Below are positions 24,852 to 32,817 of a stretch of 64,000 nt of DNA, in pieces. Each line of letters opens with the position of its first letter. Positions within the stretch are counted from its first letter, which is position 1. The DNA comes from Chloroflexota bacterium (GTDB taxonomy: Bacteria; Chloroflexota; Anaerolineae; Anaerolineales; Villigracilaceae): assembly GCA_016235445.1 (NCBI GenBank), contig JACRLB010000015.1, positions 62,001 through 126,000 on the forward strand. The letters are read 5' to 3'. The translations under genes and the position numbers were made by a program. The notes under the pieces were generated by a model that saw nothing but the letters and a program-made list of their open reading frames with translations, had not been told where the DNA came from and made no database searches.

Positions 24852-27800
24852 TTAACTCTTGATGGGTAATTGTGCGATCAGGCGCGTGCCCTGCCCGGGC
24901 GCGCTTTGAATTTGAACCGTTCCGCGAATACTGCTGATTCGTTCACGCATCGAACGGAAGCCCATGCCCTTTGCTTTTTGGTTCATGTCGAAACCGCGGC
25001 CATTGTCTGCGATGATAACCTGAAGTGACTCGGGATTATATACCAATGAAACCTCCACCTGGCCTGCCTTGCTGTGACGGGAAATATTGGCCAGCGCCTC
25101 CTGGATGAAACGATACACGGCCTGTTCCATCTCCAGCGGCAGCGCCCGCTCATTCTGGACTGTGAGGCTGATCACTGCGTCGTTGCGGTTTTCCCACTCG
25201 AAGACATATTCCCGCAATGTGGTCGGCAGTCCCTTCTCTTGCAGGGCAATCGGGTAAATCTCCTGGATGAGGAAGGTCAACTCCTGGATCACTTCATAGA
25301 CAAGCGTTTCCGCTTCGCTCAAGTGGGGGAAGACTTCGTCCGGCCTGGTCTTGAAGATGCCATTGGCCGTGCCCAACTGTGCGAGGGCGGCGAATGCCTT
25401 TTGTTTGGCGCTATCATGCAGGTCACGGGCGAGGCGGTTGCGTTCCTCCATCACCGCGAGGTCTTTGGTTTGTTCGAATAATTCCATGTTCGCAATCGCC
25501 AGGGATGCGCGGTTGGCCAGGGCGGTGAATAGGCGGATGGAGTCTTCATGGAGTGCGTTGGGGCGGGTGTAGGCTACGTTGAAAACCGCCACCACTTTTC
25601 CATCCACCACAATGGGGAAGTGGGCATAGGACTGAATGCCTTCATTGCGGATGACGGTTTGAAGGTCGCCGCGCAGGGCGCTTAGTTTCAGGTCGGATAT
25701 GATGACGGATTCACCCGTGGACATGGCGTGACCCAACATGCCTTCGCCGTCTTCAAAGTTGAGCGCGTAGAGGGTTTCGGGTTGAAATCCACGGCTGACG
25801 CGCGGCAGGATTTTTTTCTTTTCCTCGTTCCACACGAAGACTACACTGCGGTCTGCTTTGAGCACGGAGATGGACACATCCACCAGGGTTTGGAAGACCT
25901 GGTTGAGGGTGACGTTTCGGATGATGCGTTCATCCGCTTCGTATAAGGCTTCGATATCACGGGTGCGTTTTTCGAGGTCTGATGTTCTTCTTTGGACGAG
26001 GCTTTCCAACTGGCGGTTGCGGCTTTCAATGGCTTTTACCCGCCAGCGGTAGCCTGTTGCAATGACGGCGCCAAGCAATAACACGGATGCCGCCCGAAAC
26101 CACCAGGTTCCCCAAAACGGTGGAATGACGGTGATCTTTATGGAATGCCCGGCTTCATTCCAGATGCCATCGCTGTTTGAACCGCGTAGTTTCAGGGTGT
26201 AGGTTCCGCCGGGCAGGTTGGTGTAGCGGCTGCTGTGTTTTATGCCAATGTCGTTCCAACTGCCGTCAAAGTTTTCGAGCATGTAGGCGTATTGATTTTT
26301 GTTCGGCTGGCTGTACGAAAGCGCGGCAAACTCGAATTCGAATGAATTGTTGGGCCATTGCAGGGTAAGTTCCTGCAGTGATTCCACGCGCACGTCGGTT
26401 GCTATGGGTTCGCCGTTTTGAGTGAGGGAGGTGAGGACAATGGGAGGTACGTAGGTGTCTGTTGAAATGGAAAGCGGGTTGAAAAAATTCAGCCCGTTGA
26501 TGCCGCCGAAGTACAATTCTCCGTGGATGGTGACGGCGTGGGCGTTGGAATTGAATTCGTTGCTTTGCAGTCCGTCGCTGACGGTGTAGTTGCGAAATGT
26601 GTTGATAAATGGATTGAAGCGGGACAGCCCATAGTTGGTGCTGAGCCATAGATTGTTCTCGCGGTCTTCGAGGATGCCGTTGATGATGTTGTTGGGCAGG
26701 CCGTCTTTTTCGGTAAAAGATGTAAACGAGTCTGTTTTCAGGTCGTAGCGGTTCAATCCTCCGCCTGCAGTGCCGATCCATAATGTGCCATTCTTGCTTT
26801 CATAAATGGACAGGATGGAGTCGTTGCCGAGGCTTTTTGGGTCGCCGCGGCGGTTTTGATAGCGAATAAAAATATTTTCATCGTATTGCAGGCGGTTCAA
26901 CCCGCCATCCAATGTGCCAACCCAGAGATTGCCTTGCAGGTCTTCTTTGATTGCAACAACCTGGGAGTCGCTCAGGCTGTTTGGGTCCTGGGGGTTGTGC
27001 TTGAAATTGGTGAAGGTTTCTGCAACGGGGTTGAATAAATCGAGGCCTTCGCTTGTGCCGAGCCAGATATTTCCGCTTCGGTCTTCATAAATGGCGTAGA
27101 CGGGCAGGCCTGAAAGGCTGTTGCCATCTTCAAGCGGTTCAAAGCGTTTGGCGATGCCTGTGTTGGGGTCGAAGAGGTTGAGCGCATTCGATGTGCCAAC
27201 CCAGAGCGCGCCGTGCCGATCTACGAGAAGGGAGTAGATTTGGTCACTGCTCAGGCTGGCTGGGTCGAAGGGGTCGTGATGGAATTGTTTGAATTCACCT
27301 GTGGATGGGCTGAATCGGTTGAGGCCGCTGTCGAGGGTGCCGATCCAGACGGTGCTGTTGGGTTCGACAAAAATAGCGGAGATGAGGTTTCCGCTCAGGC
27401 TGTTTGGGTTGGAGAGGTCGCCTCGATAGTAGGCGAATTCATCCTGCCTGCGGTTGTATTTGTTCAGGCCGCCGCCGTTTGTGCCGATCCACAGGACGTT
27501 GCCGCGGTCTTCAAAGATGGAGAGGATGAGGTCATTGCTGACACTGCCGGGGTTGGCTGGCTCGTGGCGATAATGAATAAACTGGTTGAGTTGGGCGTTG
27601 TAAATATCCAGCCCGTCGTTGGCGGCTATCCACAGGACGCCGTTGTGGTCCACGTATAAATGGTTGAGTGCATCGCTGGCGACGCTTTCAGGGTCTTCGG
27701 GGTTGTGGATGTAACGGGCAAACGATTGTGTGTTTGGCTTGAAACGGTTCAGGCCGTTTTGGGTGGCAACCCACAAATTGCCCTCGAAATCTTCGATGAT

Positions 27801-28559
27801 GGAGGTGACGTTGTTATCGCTGAGTGAGTTGATATTGTCGCTTGTGGTGAAGGCTTTGATCGAGTTTGTGTTTTCGTCCAGTTGGTATAAGCCGTTGTCT
27901 CGTACGCCGATCCACAGCAGGTTTGTTGAATCCTGGAAGAGGGCGGTGATGGGGTTTTCGAGGCCGTCTTCGTCGCCGAGGTAGTGGATGAAGGTGTTGC
28001 CTGCCGCGTCGTAGCGGTCGAGGTCTGAGTCGGTGCCGACCCAGAGGGTGTTGTTTTTATCCATAAAGAGGGCGTTCACACGATTGTTGCTCAGGGAGTT
28101 GTCGTCGGCTGGATCATGCTTGAAAACAGCAAACAGGCCGGAGCGGGGGTCGAAGCGGTTCAATCCGCCCTGACGGGTGCCGATCCAGATGTATCCCTGC
28201 TGGTCTTCGACGATGGATGTGATCCAGCGGTTGCTGAGGCTGGTTTCGTTTTCCGCTTCCGGTTTGTAGACTTTGAAGCTGTATCCGTCATATCGGTTTA
28301 ATCCATCCTCTGTGCCGAACCAGAGAAAGCCTTTGCTGTCTTGAAAGATGACGTTGATGACGCTTTGCGAGAGGCCCTGTTCGAGGCTGATGTGTTCGAA
28401 GCGAATGGAGCGGTTGAAGTTGGGGGTGGCGGGCTGGGCGGGCTGTAGGGGAGGCGCGGTGGATTGGGGCTGTGATGCGGCTGTAGGTGTGTTTCCTGCG
28501 CAGGCGGATAGGCTGATTGCGAGGGTGAAAATCAGGAGGGTTCCGAGGTGGAGTTTCAT
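24852..28559 (-). CDS. Two-component propeller sensor histidine kinase (lipoprotein-type signal)
   Basis: A 1235-residue hybrid-scale sensor. The N-terminus is a lipoprotein signal (LAISLSACAGN). About 14 periplasmic propeller blades follow (recurrent 'LWVGT-x-x-GLNRYD', residues about 45-700), then a Y_Y_Y domain (LPGGTYTLKLRGSNSDGIW), one transmembrane helix (RAASVLLLGAVIATGYRW), a GAF domain (about 860-1010), and a HisKA_3 domain with NRLARDLHDSAKQK (phospho-His near residue 1040). The HATPase domain ends the chain with IADNGRGFDM and GMGFRSMRERI. Related proteins in Bacteroidota sense polysaccharides; here the ligand is unknown. A lipobox in a protein that also crosses the membrane is unusual. 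Confidence 0.92.
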   Translation of the reverse strand: MKLHLGTLLIFTLAISLSACAGNTPTAASQPQSTAPPLQPAQPATPNFNRSIRFEHISLEQGLSQSVINVIFQDSKGFLWFGTEDGLNRYDGYSFKVYKPEAENETSLSNRWITSIVEDQQGYIWIGTRQGGLNRFDPRSGLFAVFKHDPADDNSLSNNRVNALFMDKNNTLWVGTDSDLDRYDAAGNTFIHYLGDEDGLENPITALFQDSTNLLWIGVRDNGLYQLDENTNSIKAFTTSDNINSLSDNNVTSIIEDFEGNLWVATQNGLNRFKPNTQSFARYIHNPEDPESVASDALNHLYVDHNGVLWIAANDGLDIYNAQLNQFIHYRHEPANPGSVSNDLILSIFEDRGNVLWIGTNGGGLNKYNRRQDEFAYYRGDLSNPNSLSGNLISAIFVEPNSTVWIGTLDSGLNRFSPSTGEFKQFHHDPFDPASLSSDQIYSLLVDRHGALWVGTSNALNLFDPNTGIAKRFEPLEDGNSLSGLPVYAIYEDRSGNIWLGTSEGLDLFNPVAETFTNFKHNPQDPNSLSDSQVVAIKEDLQGNLWVGTLDGGLNRLQYDENIFIRYQNRRGDPKSLGNDSILSIYESKNGTLWIGTAGGGLNRYDLKTDSFTSFTEKDGLPNNIINGILEDRENNLWLSTNYGLSRFNPFINTFRNYTVSDGLQSNEFNSNAHAVTIHGELYFGGINGLNFFNPLSISTDTYVPPIVLTSLTQNGEPIATDVRVESLQELTLQWPNNSFEFEFAALSYSQPNKNQYAYMLENFDGSWNDIGIKHSSRYTNLPGGTYTLKLRGSNSDGIWNEAGHSIKITVIPPFWGTWWFRAASVLLLGAVIATGYRWRVKAIESRNRQLESLVQRRTSDLEKRTRDIEALYEADERIIRNVTLNQVFQTLVDVSISVLKADRSVVFVWNEEKKKILPRVSRGFQPETLYALNFEDGEGMLGHAMSTGESVIISDLKLSALRGDLQTVIRNEGIQSYAHFPIVVDGKVVAVFNVAYTRPNALHEDSIRLFTALANRASLAIANMELFEQTKDLAVMEERNRLARDLHDSAKQKAFAALAQLGTANGIFKTRPDEVFPHLSEAETLVYEVIQELTFLIQEIYPIALQEKGLPTTLREYVFEWENRNDAVISLTVQNERALPLEMEQAVYRFIQEALANISRHSKAGQVEVSLVYNPESLQVIIADNGRGFDMNQKAKGMGFRSMRERISSIRGTVQIQSAPGQGTRLIAQLPIKS

Positions 28560-28812
28560 GCAGGGTTAGTATAGTGCAATTTTGAAATGCTTTGCGTGGG
28601 TGTTCTCGCTACGAACAAAGGTGACAGCCACTGAAGTGACTGTTATTCGTGTAAATTCGTGGATGGTTTGTGGGGGTGGCAGATTCCTTTCCAGACTTTG
28701 CGCTGTACTATTAGACAAAAGCTGATATTTTTGGTAGTGGCATTGCGTAAATGGCGTAGCGCGAGATATTATCTCGCGCTACGGTTGCCAACATTTATTT
28801 CGACCTATTCCC
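28560..28812. repeat. Gap with two small palindromes (no gene)
   Basis: Contains ACAGCCACT-GA-AGTGACTGT (28624-28643, one mismatch) close to 'cgctacg', and the perfect 27-base palindrome GTAGCGCGAGAT-ATT-ATCTCGCGCTAC at 28756-28782. The second lies downstream of the haem A synthase stop on the minus strand and could end its transcript, but there is no T run. Confidence 0.55.
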
Positions 28813-29841
28813 TTATTTTTCATCCAATGCGCGGAAGCGGTGGATAAAGTAGAGGGCCAGGCCAAGCAGAACGATGGCGTTGGCCTGGTGGATGAGGGCG
28901 ATGACGATGTTGACGTAGGAGAGGATGGTGAGTACGCCGAGGGTGATTTGCAGGGCGACGATGCCGACCAGCCATTTCAATCCGTTTTGGATTTCGGCGG
29001 GGTAGTTTTGTTTTTTGACGATGGAGTAGACCACTGGCACGAGGATGAGTCCCAGCCAGGCGAACCAGCGGTGGATGAACACGATGGTTTGGGGGGATTC
29101 GAAGATGTTGATCCATGAGGCGAAGAGGTTGGGGGGGAGCCATTTTCCGAGCATGAGCGGCCAGGTGTCTGAGACGTGGCCGGCTTTGAGGCCTGCTGTG
29201 AATCCGCCGTAGGAGATTTGGATAACGAGAATAACGAGAGAGGCCACGGATAATTTGGAAGGCAGGGACCATGCCGCTTTTTTGGCAGGGTCGGGGAAGC
29301 CGTATTTGTGGCCGAGGGCTGTCCACATGGCGAGGCCGAATAAGGCCAGGGCGAGGAGGAGGTGGATGGTGAGGTTGAAGTGGCTGACGGCTGGGCGGTC
29401 TACGAGTCCGCTGGCGACCATGATCCAGCCTGCGAATGCCTGGGAGATGAAGAGCATGCCCATTACAAAGTAGACGCCGAATTCCTTGAAGGGGATGGTT
29501 TTCTTGAAAAGGAAGTAGAAGACGGGGAAGGCGTAGAAGAGACCTGCGAGGCGGGCGACGTTGCGATGGAACCATTCCATGTAGAAGATGAATTTATATC
29601 TTTCGAGGGTCATGCCTGTGTTGATTTTGAGGTATTCGGGTGTGAGTTGATATTTGGCGAATTCCTCTTCCCAGCCTTGCTGGCCGATGGGCGGCATGGC
29701 GCCGCTGATGGGATTCCATTCGACGATGGATAGGCCTGAGCGGGTGAGGCGGACGAATCCGCCGAAGACGACGAGGAAGGCGACGACGAAGGCGAACAGG
29801 TAAAGCCATTTCATGACGGCGGTATTTTGAGTTTTTGGCAT
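28813..29841 (-). CDS. ctaA: COX15/CtaA haem A synthase
   Basis: A 342-residue integral membrane protein with eight hydrophobic segments. It converts haem O to haem A for cytochrome oxidase. Conserved pieces: GGFVRLTRSGLSIVEWNPISG, EEEFAKYQLTPEYLKIN, FHRNVARLAGLFYAFP (a haem-ligand His), VSHFNLTIHLLLAL, FIHRWFAWLGLILVP and ALIHQANAIVLLGLAL. The match to the CtaA/COX15 family is strong. The usual neighbours (ctaB, oxidase subunits) are not in the window. Its presence beside an acetyl-CoA synthase operon implies a capacity for oxygen respiration in an organism with an anaerobic pathway. Confidence 0.93.
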   Translation of the reverse strand: MPKTQNTAVMKWLYLFAFVVAFLVVFGGFVRLTRSGLSIVEWNPISGAMPPIGQQGWEEEFAKYQLTPEYLKINTGMTLERYKFIFYMEWFHRNVARLAGLFYAFPVFYFLFKKTIPFKEFGVYFVMGMLFISQAFAGWIMVASGLVDRPAVSHFNLTIHLLLALALFGLAMWTALGHKYGFPDPAKKAAWSLPSKLSVASLVILVIQISYGGFTAGLKAGHVSDTWPLMLGKWLPPNLFASWINIFESPQTIVFIHRWFAWLGLILVPVVYSIVKKQNYPAEIQNGLKWLVGIVALQITLGVLTILSYVNIVIALIHQANAIVLLGLALYFIHRFRALDEK

Positions 29842-30215
29842 TTTATTTCTCCAGTTCAGCTCTTATGCAGTTCCAAATCTTTAGCCGCGAATTGCGCGAA
29901 TTTCCGCTAATTTTTTGAATAATTCGTGCGAATTCGCGACATTGTGCCCGTAGGGTAAATTGGCGGCAGTTCTTGGGGTCTTGCGTAAGCCCTACAATTT
30001 TGAAGTCGTTGGGATTATAGCATGTGGGTGTTTAATGGCTGTGAAAACATTTGTCATGGGTTGGGGTGAATGATTGTCATGTTTATGTTTCGTGTCTGGC
30101 GAGAAAATCCATCAGCGAGCTGATGGATTCCAGAATAACAGAATCAGGCTGTAGATTAAGAAAGAGGCGGGAAATAAAATGTCCACCACGTTTTTGTGAT
30201 GGACATCCAGTCTTT
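29842..30215. other. 374-base gap with degenerate repeats
   Basis: Holds an imperfect direct/inverted run of GCGAATT words (about 29882-29940) and the repeat end TTGCGTAAGCCCTACAA at 29981-29997, which belongs to the family at 185-199. Short inverted segments near the TPR gene's 3' end (ATCAGCGAGCTGAT near 30112 and GTGATGGACAT) may serve as a terminator. I see no coding sequence. Confidence 0.5.
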
Positions 30216-32534
30216 CTACAGCTTGTTTCTCATTTGATTGAGCAGTTGACGATACTCTTCGACGGTGGGCGGGTTCATCAAAACGATTTGGTTGATGGCG
30301 TCTATTGCGCCCTCTCGGTCTCCCTTTTCCATGAGAACTTCGCCGAGAACGTCGAGCAGGGTTACGGCTTCGGTGGTGCGGCCTGTGTGATGGAGTTGTG
30401 CGGCGAGGGTGCGCTTGAGCAGGGGCTGGTCTTCGTGATCTTTGACGAGTTCTTCGAGGAAGGTGATGGCGAGTTCGTTTTTGTTCTGGCTTTCAAGGTG
30501 ATTGATGTAATTCTCGAGTTCGCTCAGAGCCTTGTCGGGTTGGGCCATGCGCAGGTTGAGTTCGATGATCTGTTTGCGGGCTGAATCATCGTCGGGGGCC
30601 AGGGTGCGGATTTGTTCGTAGACGCGCAGGGCTTGTTTCCAGTCCAGGCGTTGCAGGTCGATGTCGGCCATGCGCTGGAGGATGTGGGTGTTCCAGTCGC
30701 GGCTGGCGTTGCCTTGTTGAACGAGGCGCAGGGCGATGGTGAAGGTTTTGCGCGCCATATCCAATTCGGCGAGGCGGTAGTGGATGGCGGCGAGTTCGAG
30801 ATATTCGTGGATGGCGTCGTCGATCTGTCCGCGGGCGATGAGTTGGTCGATGAGGCGGTTGCGTGAGCCGAGGTCCATGGGGGAGAGTTGGATGATGCGG
30901 CGCAGTAGTTTTGTGGCTTGTAATACTTCTCCGCGTGCGCTGTAGGATTGGGCCACCACGCCGTATTTTGCAATGGCTTCGGTGGGGCGGCCTTCCTGAA
31001 CCAGGAGATCGCCCATGAGGGTGTGGAGGGGCAGGTAGGTGGGGGCGTGCAGGACGGCGTCGAAGGCTTCGTCCATGGCGGAGCGCAGACTGCCCATGCG
31101 CGCCAGTTGATTGATGCGGTTCATGGATTCGAGCACTGAACTGGATTGCGCCTGCAAGATGACATCTGCCAGCGGGGCGAGCATTTCGCCATCCTGCTTT
31201 GGCATTTGGTCGCGGGTTTTGTGCATTTGTTCGCGCCAGTCGGGGCGGGTGAGTAAACCGTTGATGTTCTCGCAAATTTTTTGCAGGGCTGATTCATCTT
31301 TTTGATTTTTTTGAGCTTCGATGAATGGCTCATATTGCTGGCGGATATCGTCTGCCTGGTCGGATGGAACGGTCATTGAGTCGGCCAGTTTGAGGGCTTC
31401 AAGATATTCCAATGCGGCGGCGTGGAAGTCGGATTTCTTGGCGAGCATTTGCCCCAATAGCAGGCGGGTGCCGAGGGCGTAATCGTGATGTTTGATGGCG
31501 TTCTGTAAAAAGCGTTGCGCGCTTTCGTAGCGTTCGCCTTTGTAGCGCAATAGGCCGAGGTTGAAATACAGGGCGGGATGTTTGAAGTTGGCTTCGAGCG
31601 CGGCTTCCATTTCTTCGGCGGCCTGTGATTCTTTACCTTTGCTTTGCGCGTCGATGGCCTGACCGAGATGAAGCACAACCGTGGTCTGTTCGGCGTTCTG
31701 CATGGAGATTCCGCCGGTGCCTTTCATGATGGCGGAAAGGCCGCGGCGTTCCTGTGCGGCTGGACTTTCGTCGGAGAATTCGAAGAGCAGTTCTGCGAGC
31801 TGGGTCAATGCTTTTTGGCGGGCTTCGGTGATTGGGTCCAGCCCGGAGGAGGCTCGTGAAGCGTGCGGCTCCTGCAATTGTTTGACCTGCGACATGCGGA
31901 TCGGTCCCGTGCCGCCTTTGCCGCGAATCGGTTTGGGGAGCAGTTGTCCCGTTTTGAGCAGGGTCTGCGCCTGCTTTACTTCGACGCTGTTCGGTGAAAT
32001 GGACTGGGCTTTGTCCACCATCTCTTTGGATTTCTCGGCATTGCCTGCGCGTTGAATGATGCTGGCGAGCGCGAGATATTCCGTCACAGATTGTTGGGCG
32101 TGGCCGAGTTTTTCATGCACCTGCGCGAGACGGGAACGCGCGATGGCATGTTCGGGATTCAAGTTCGTGACGCGCACCCAGTTCTCGAGCGCCTTTTCGG
32201 TATCGCGCTGTTGCAAAAAAAGATCGCCCGCGCGCAGGGCGGCGTCCATTGCGTTTTTTAGATTGCCAAGCCGTTCGGAGAGTTGTGCCACTTTTTCCAT
32301 GGGCACGGGGTCATCGGGCGAGAGCTTTGCCACGTTCATGTAAATCTGCAACGCTTCTTCGATGGCGCCGGACTGATACAACGCAAGCGCGAGACTGCTG
32401 AGCGCTTTGGGGTTATCGGGCATTTCCTGCAAGGCGCGCCGATAGGCGCTGACGGCCTTGTCCCATTCCTGGTCCCAGGCGGCAGAGTGGCCTTCGTTCA
32501 TTGCTTTTTGGAAAATGTCGTCTCGTCCGGGCAT
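30216..32534 (-). CDS. Large TPR-repeat protein
   Basis: A 772-residue soluble protein composed almost wholly of tetratricopeptide repeats, for example EWDKAVSAYRRALQEMPDNP, ALALYQSGAIEEALQIYMNV, DWKQALRVYEQIRTLAPDDD and GDREGAIDAINQIVLMNPPT near the C-terminus. There is no signal peptide or membrane segment. A Gly/Lys-rich break occurs near residue 205 (KPIRGKGGTGPIRMSQ). It starts at ATG 32534. Function unknown; likely a scaffold. Confidence 0.85.
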   Translation of the reverse strand: MPGRDDIFQKAMNEGHSAAWDQEWDKAVSAYRRALQEMPDNPKALSSLALALYQSGAIEEALQIYMNVAKLSPDDPVPMEKVAQLSERLGNLKNAMDAALRAGDLFLQQRDTEKALENWVRVTNLNPEHAIARSRLAQVHEKLGHAQQSVTEYLALASIIQRAGNAEKSKEMVDKAQSISPNSVEVKQAQTLLKTGQLLPKPIRGKGGTGPIRMSQVKQLQEPHASRASSGLDPITEARQKALTQLAELLFEFSDESPAAQERRGLSAIMKGTGGISMQNAEQTTVVLHLGQAIDAQSKGKESQAAEEMEAALEANFKHPALYFNLGLLRYKGERYESAQRFLQNAIKHHDYALGTRLLLGQMLAKKSDFHAAALEYLEALKLADSMTVPSDQADDIRQQYEPFIEAQKNQKDESALQKICENINGLLTRPDWREQMHKTRDQMPKQDGEMLAPLADVILQAQSSSVLESMNRINQLARMGSLRSAMDEAFDAVLHAPTYLPLHTLMGDLLVQEGRPTEAIAKYGVVAQSYSARGEVLQATKLLRRIIQLSPMDLGSRNRLIDQLIARGQIDDAIHEYLELAAIHYRLAELDMARKTFTIALRLVQQGNASRDWNTHILQRMADIDLQRLDWKQALRVYEQIRTLAPDDDSARKQIIELNLRMAQPDKALSELENYINHLESQNKNELAITFLEELVKDHEDQPLLKRTLAAQLHHTGRTTEAVTLLDVLGEVLMEKGDREGAIDAINQIVLMNPPTVEEYRQLLNQMRNKL

Positions 32535-32817
32535 GGTTGATTTTCTACTTTCGCATCTGCGAGGATTGATTTATGAATACGGAATTATAACCTTGACTGA
32601 TTTACTTGGCTTACGCAAAATCTCTTTGGGTATAGCGCAAAAGTATCGGTAAAATTTCGCCAGGCAATTGCAGTATTTAACGCAAAGGCGCGAAGGAATT
32701 AAATTCCTGGCGGCTTTCCGTTAAGAATCCTGACAATTTTGCGCCATTCCCAATCTCTTTGGAATCCGCTAATCTTTAGAACTTCGTAGAGATTGGCGCG
32801 GATTGGTGGATAAATGT
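32535..32817. repeat. Gap with TTAACGC hairpin and repeat fragments
   Basis: TTAACGCAAAGGCGCGAAGG (32677-32696) to CGTTAA (32719-32724) is a copy of the repeat that interrupts the malic enzyme gene at 51052-51120. GGCTTACGCAA (about 32608) belongs to the family at 185-199. The segment near 32765-32810 resembles part of the 185-418 element. No gene is visible. Confidence 0.55.

Noticed and set aside
28820-29575. Long minus-strand open frame (251 codons) overlapping haem A synthase
   Set aside because: It lies in another frame of a clear CtaA gene and its translation is a low-complexity Pro/Arg/His string, typical of a shadow frame in GC-biased codons.
30586-31275. 229-codon frame inside the large TPR gene
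   Set aside because: Alternate-frame shadow made of Pro/Arg/His runs; the TPR pattern in the main frame is continuous.
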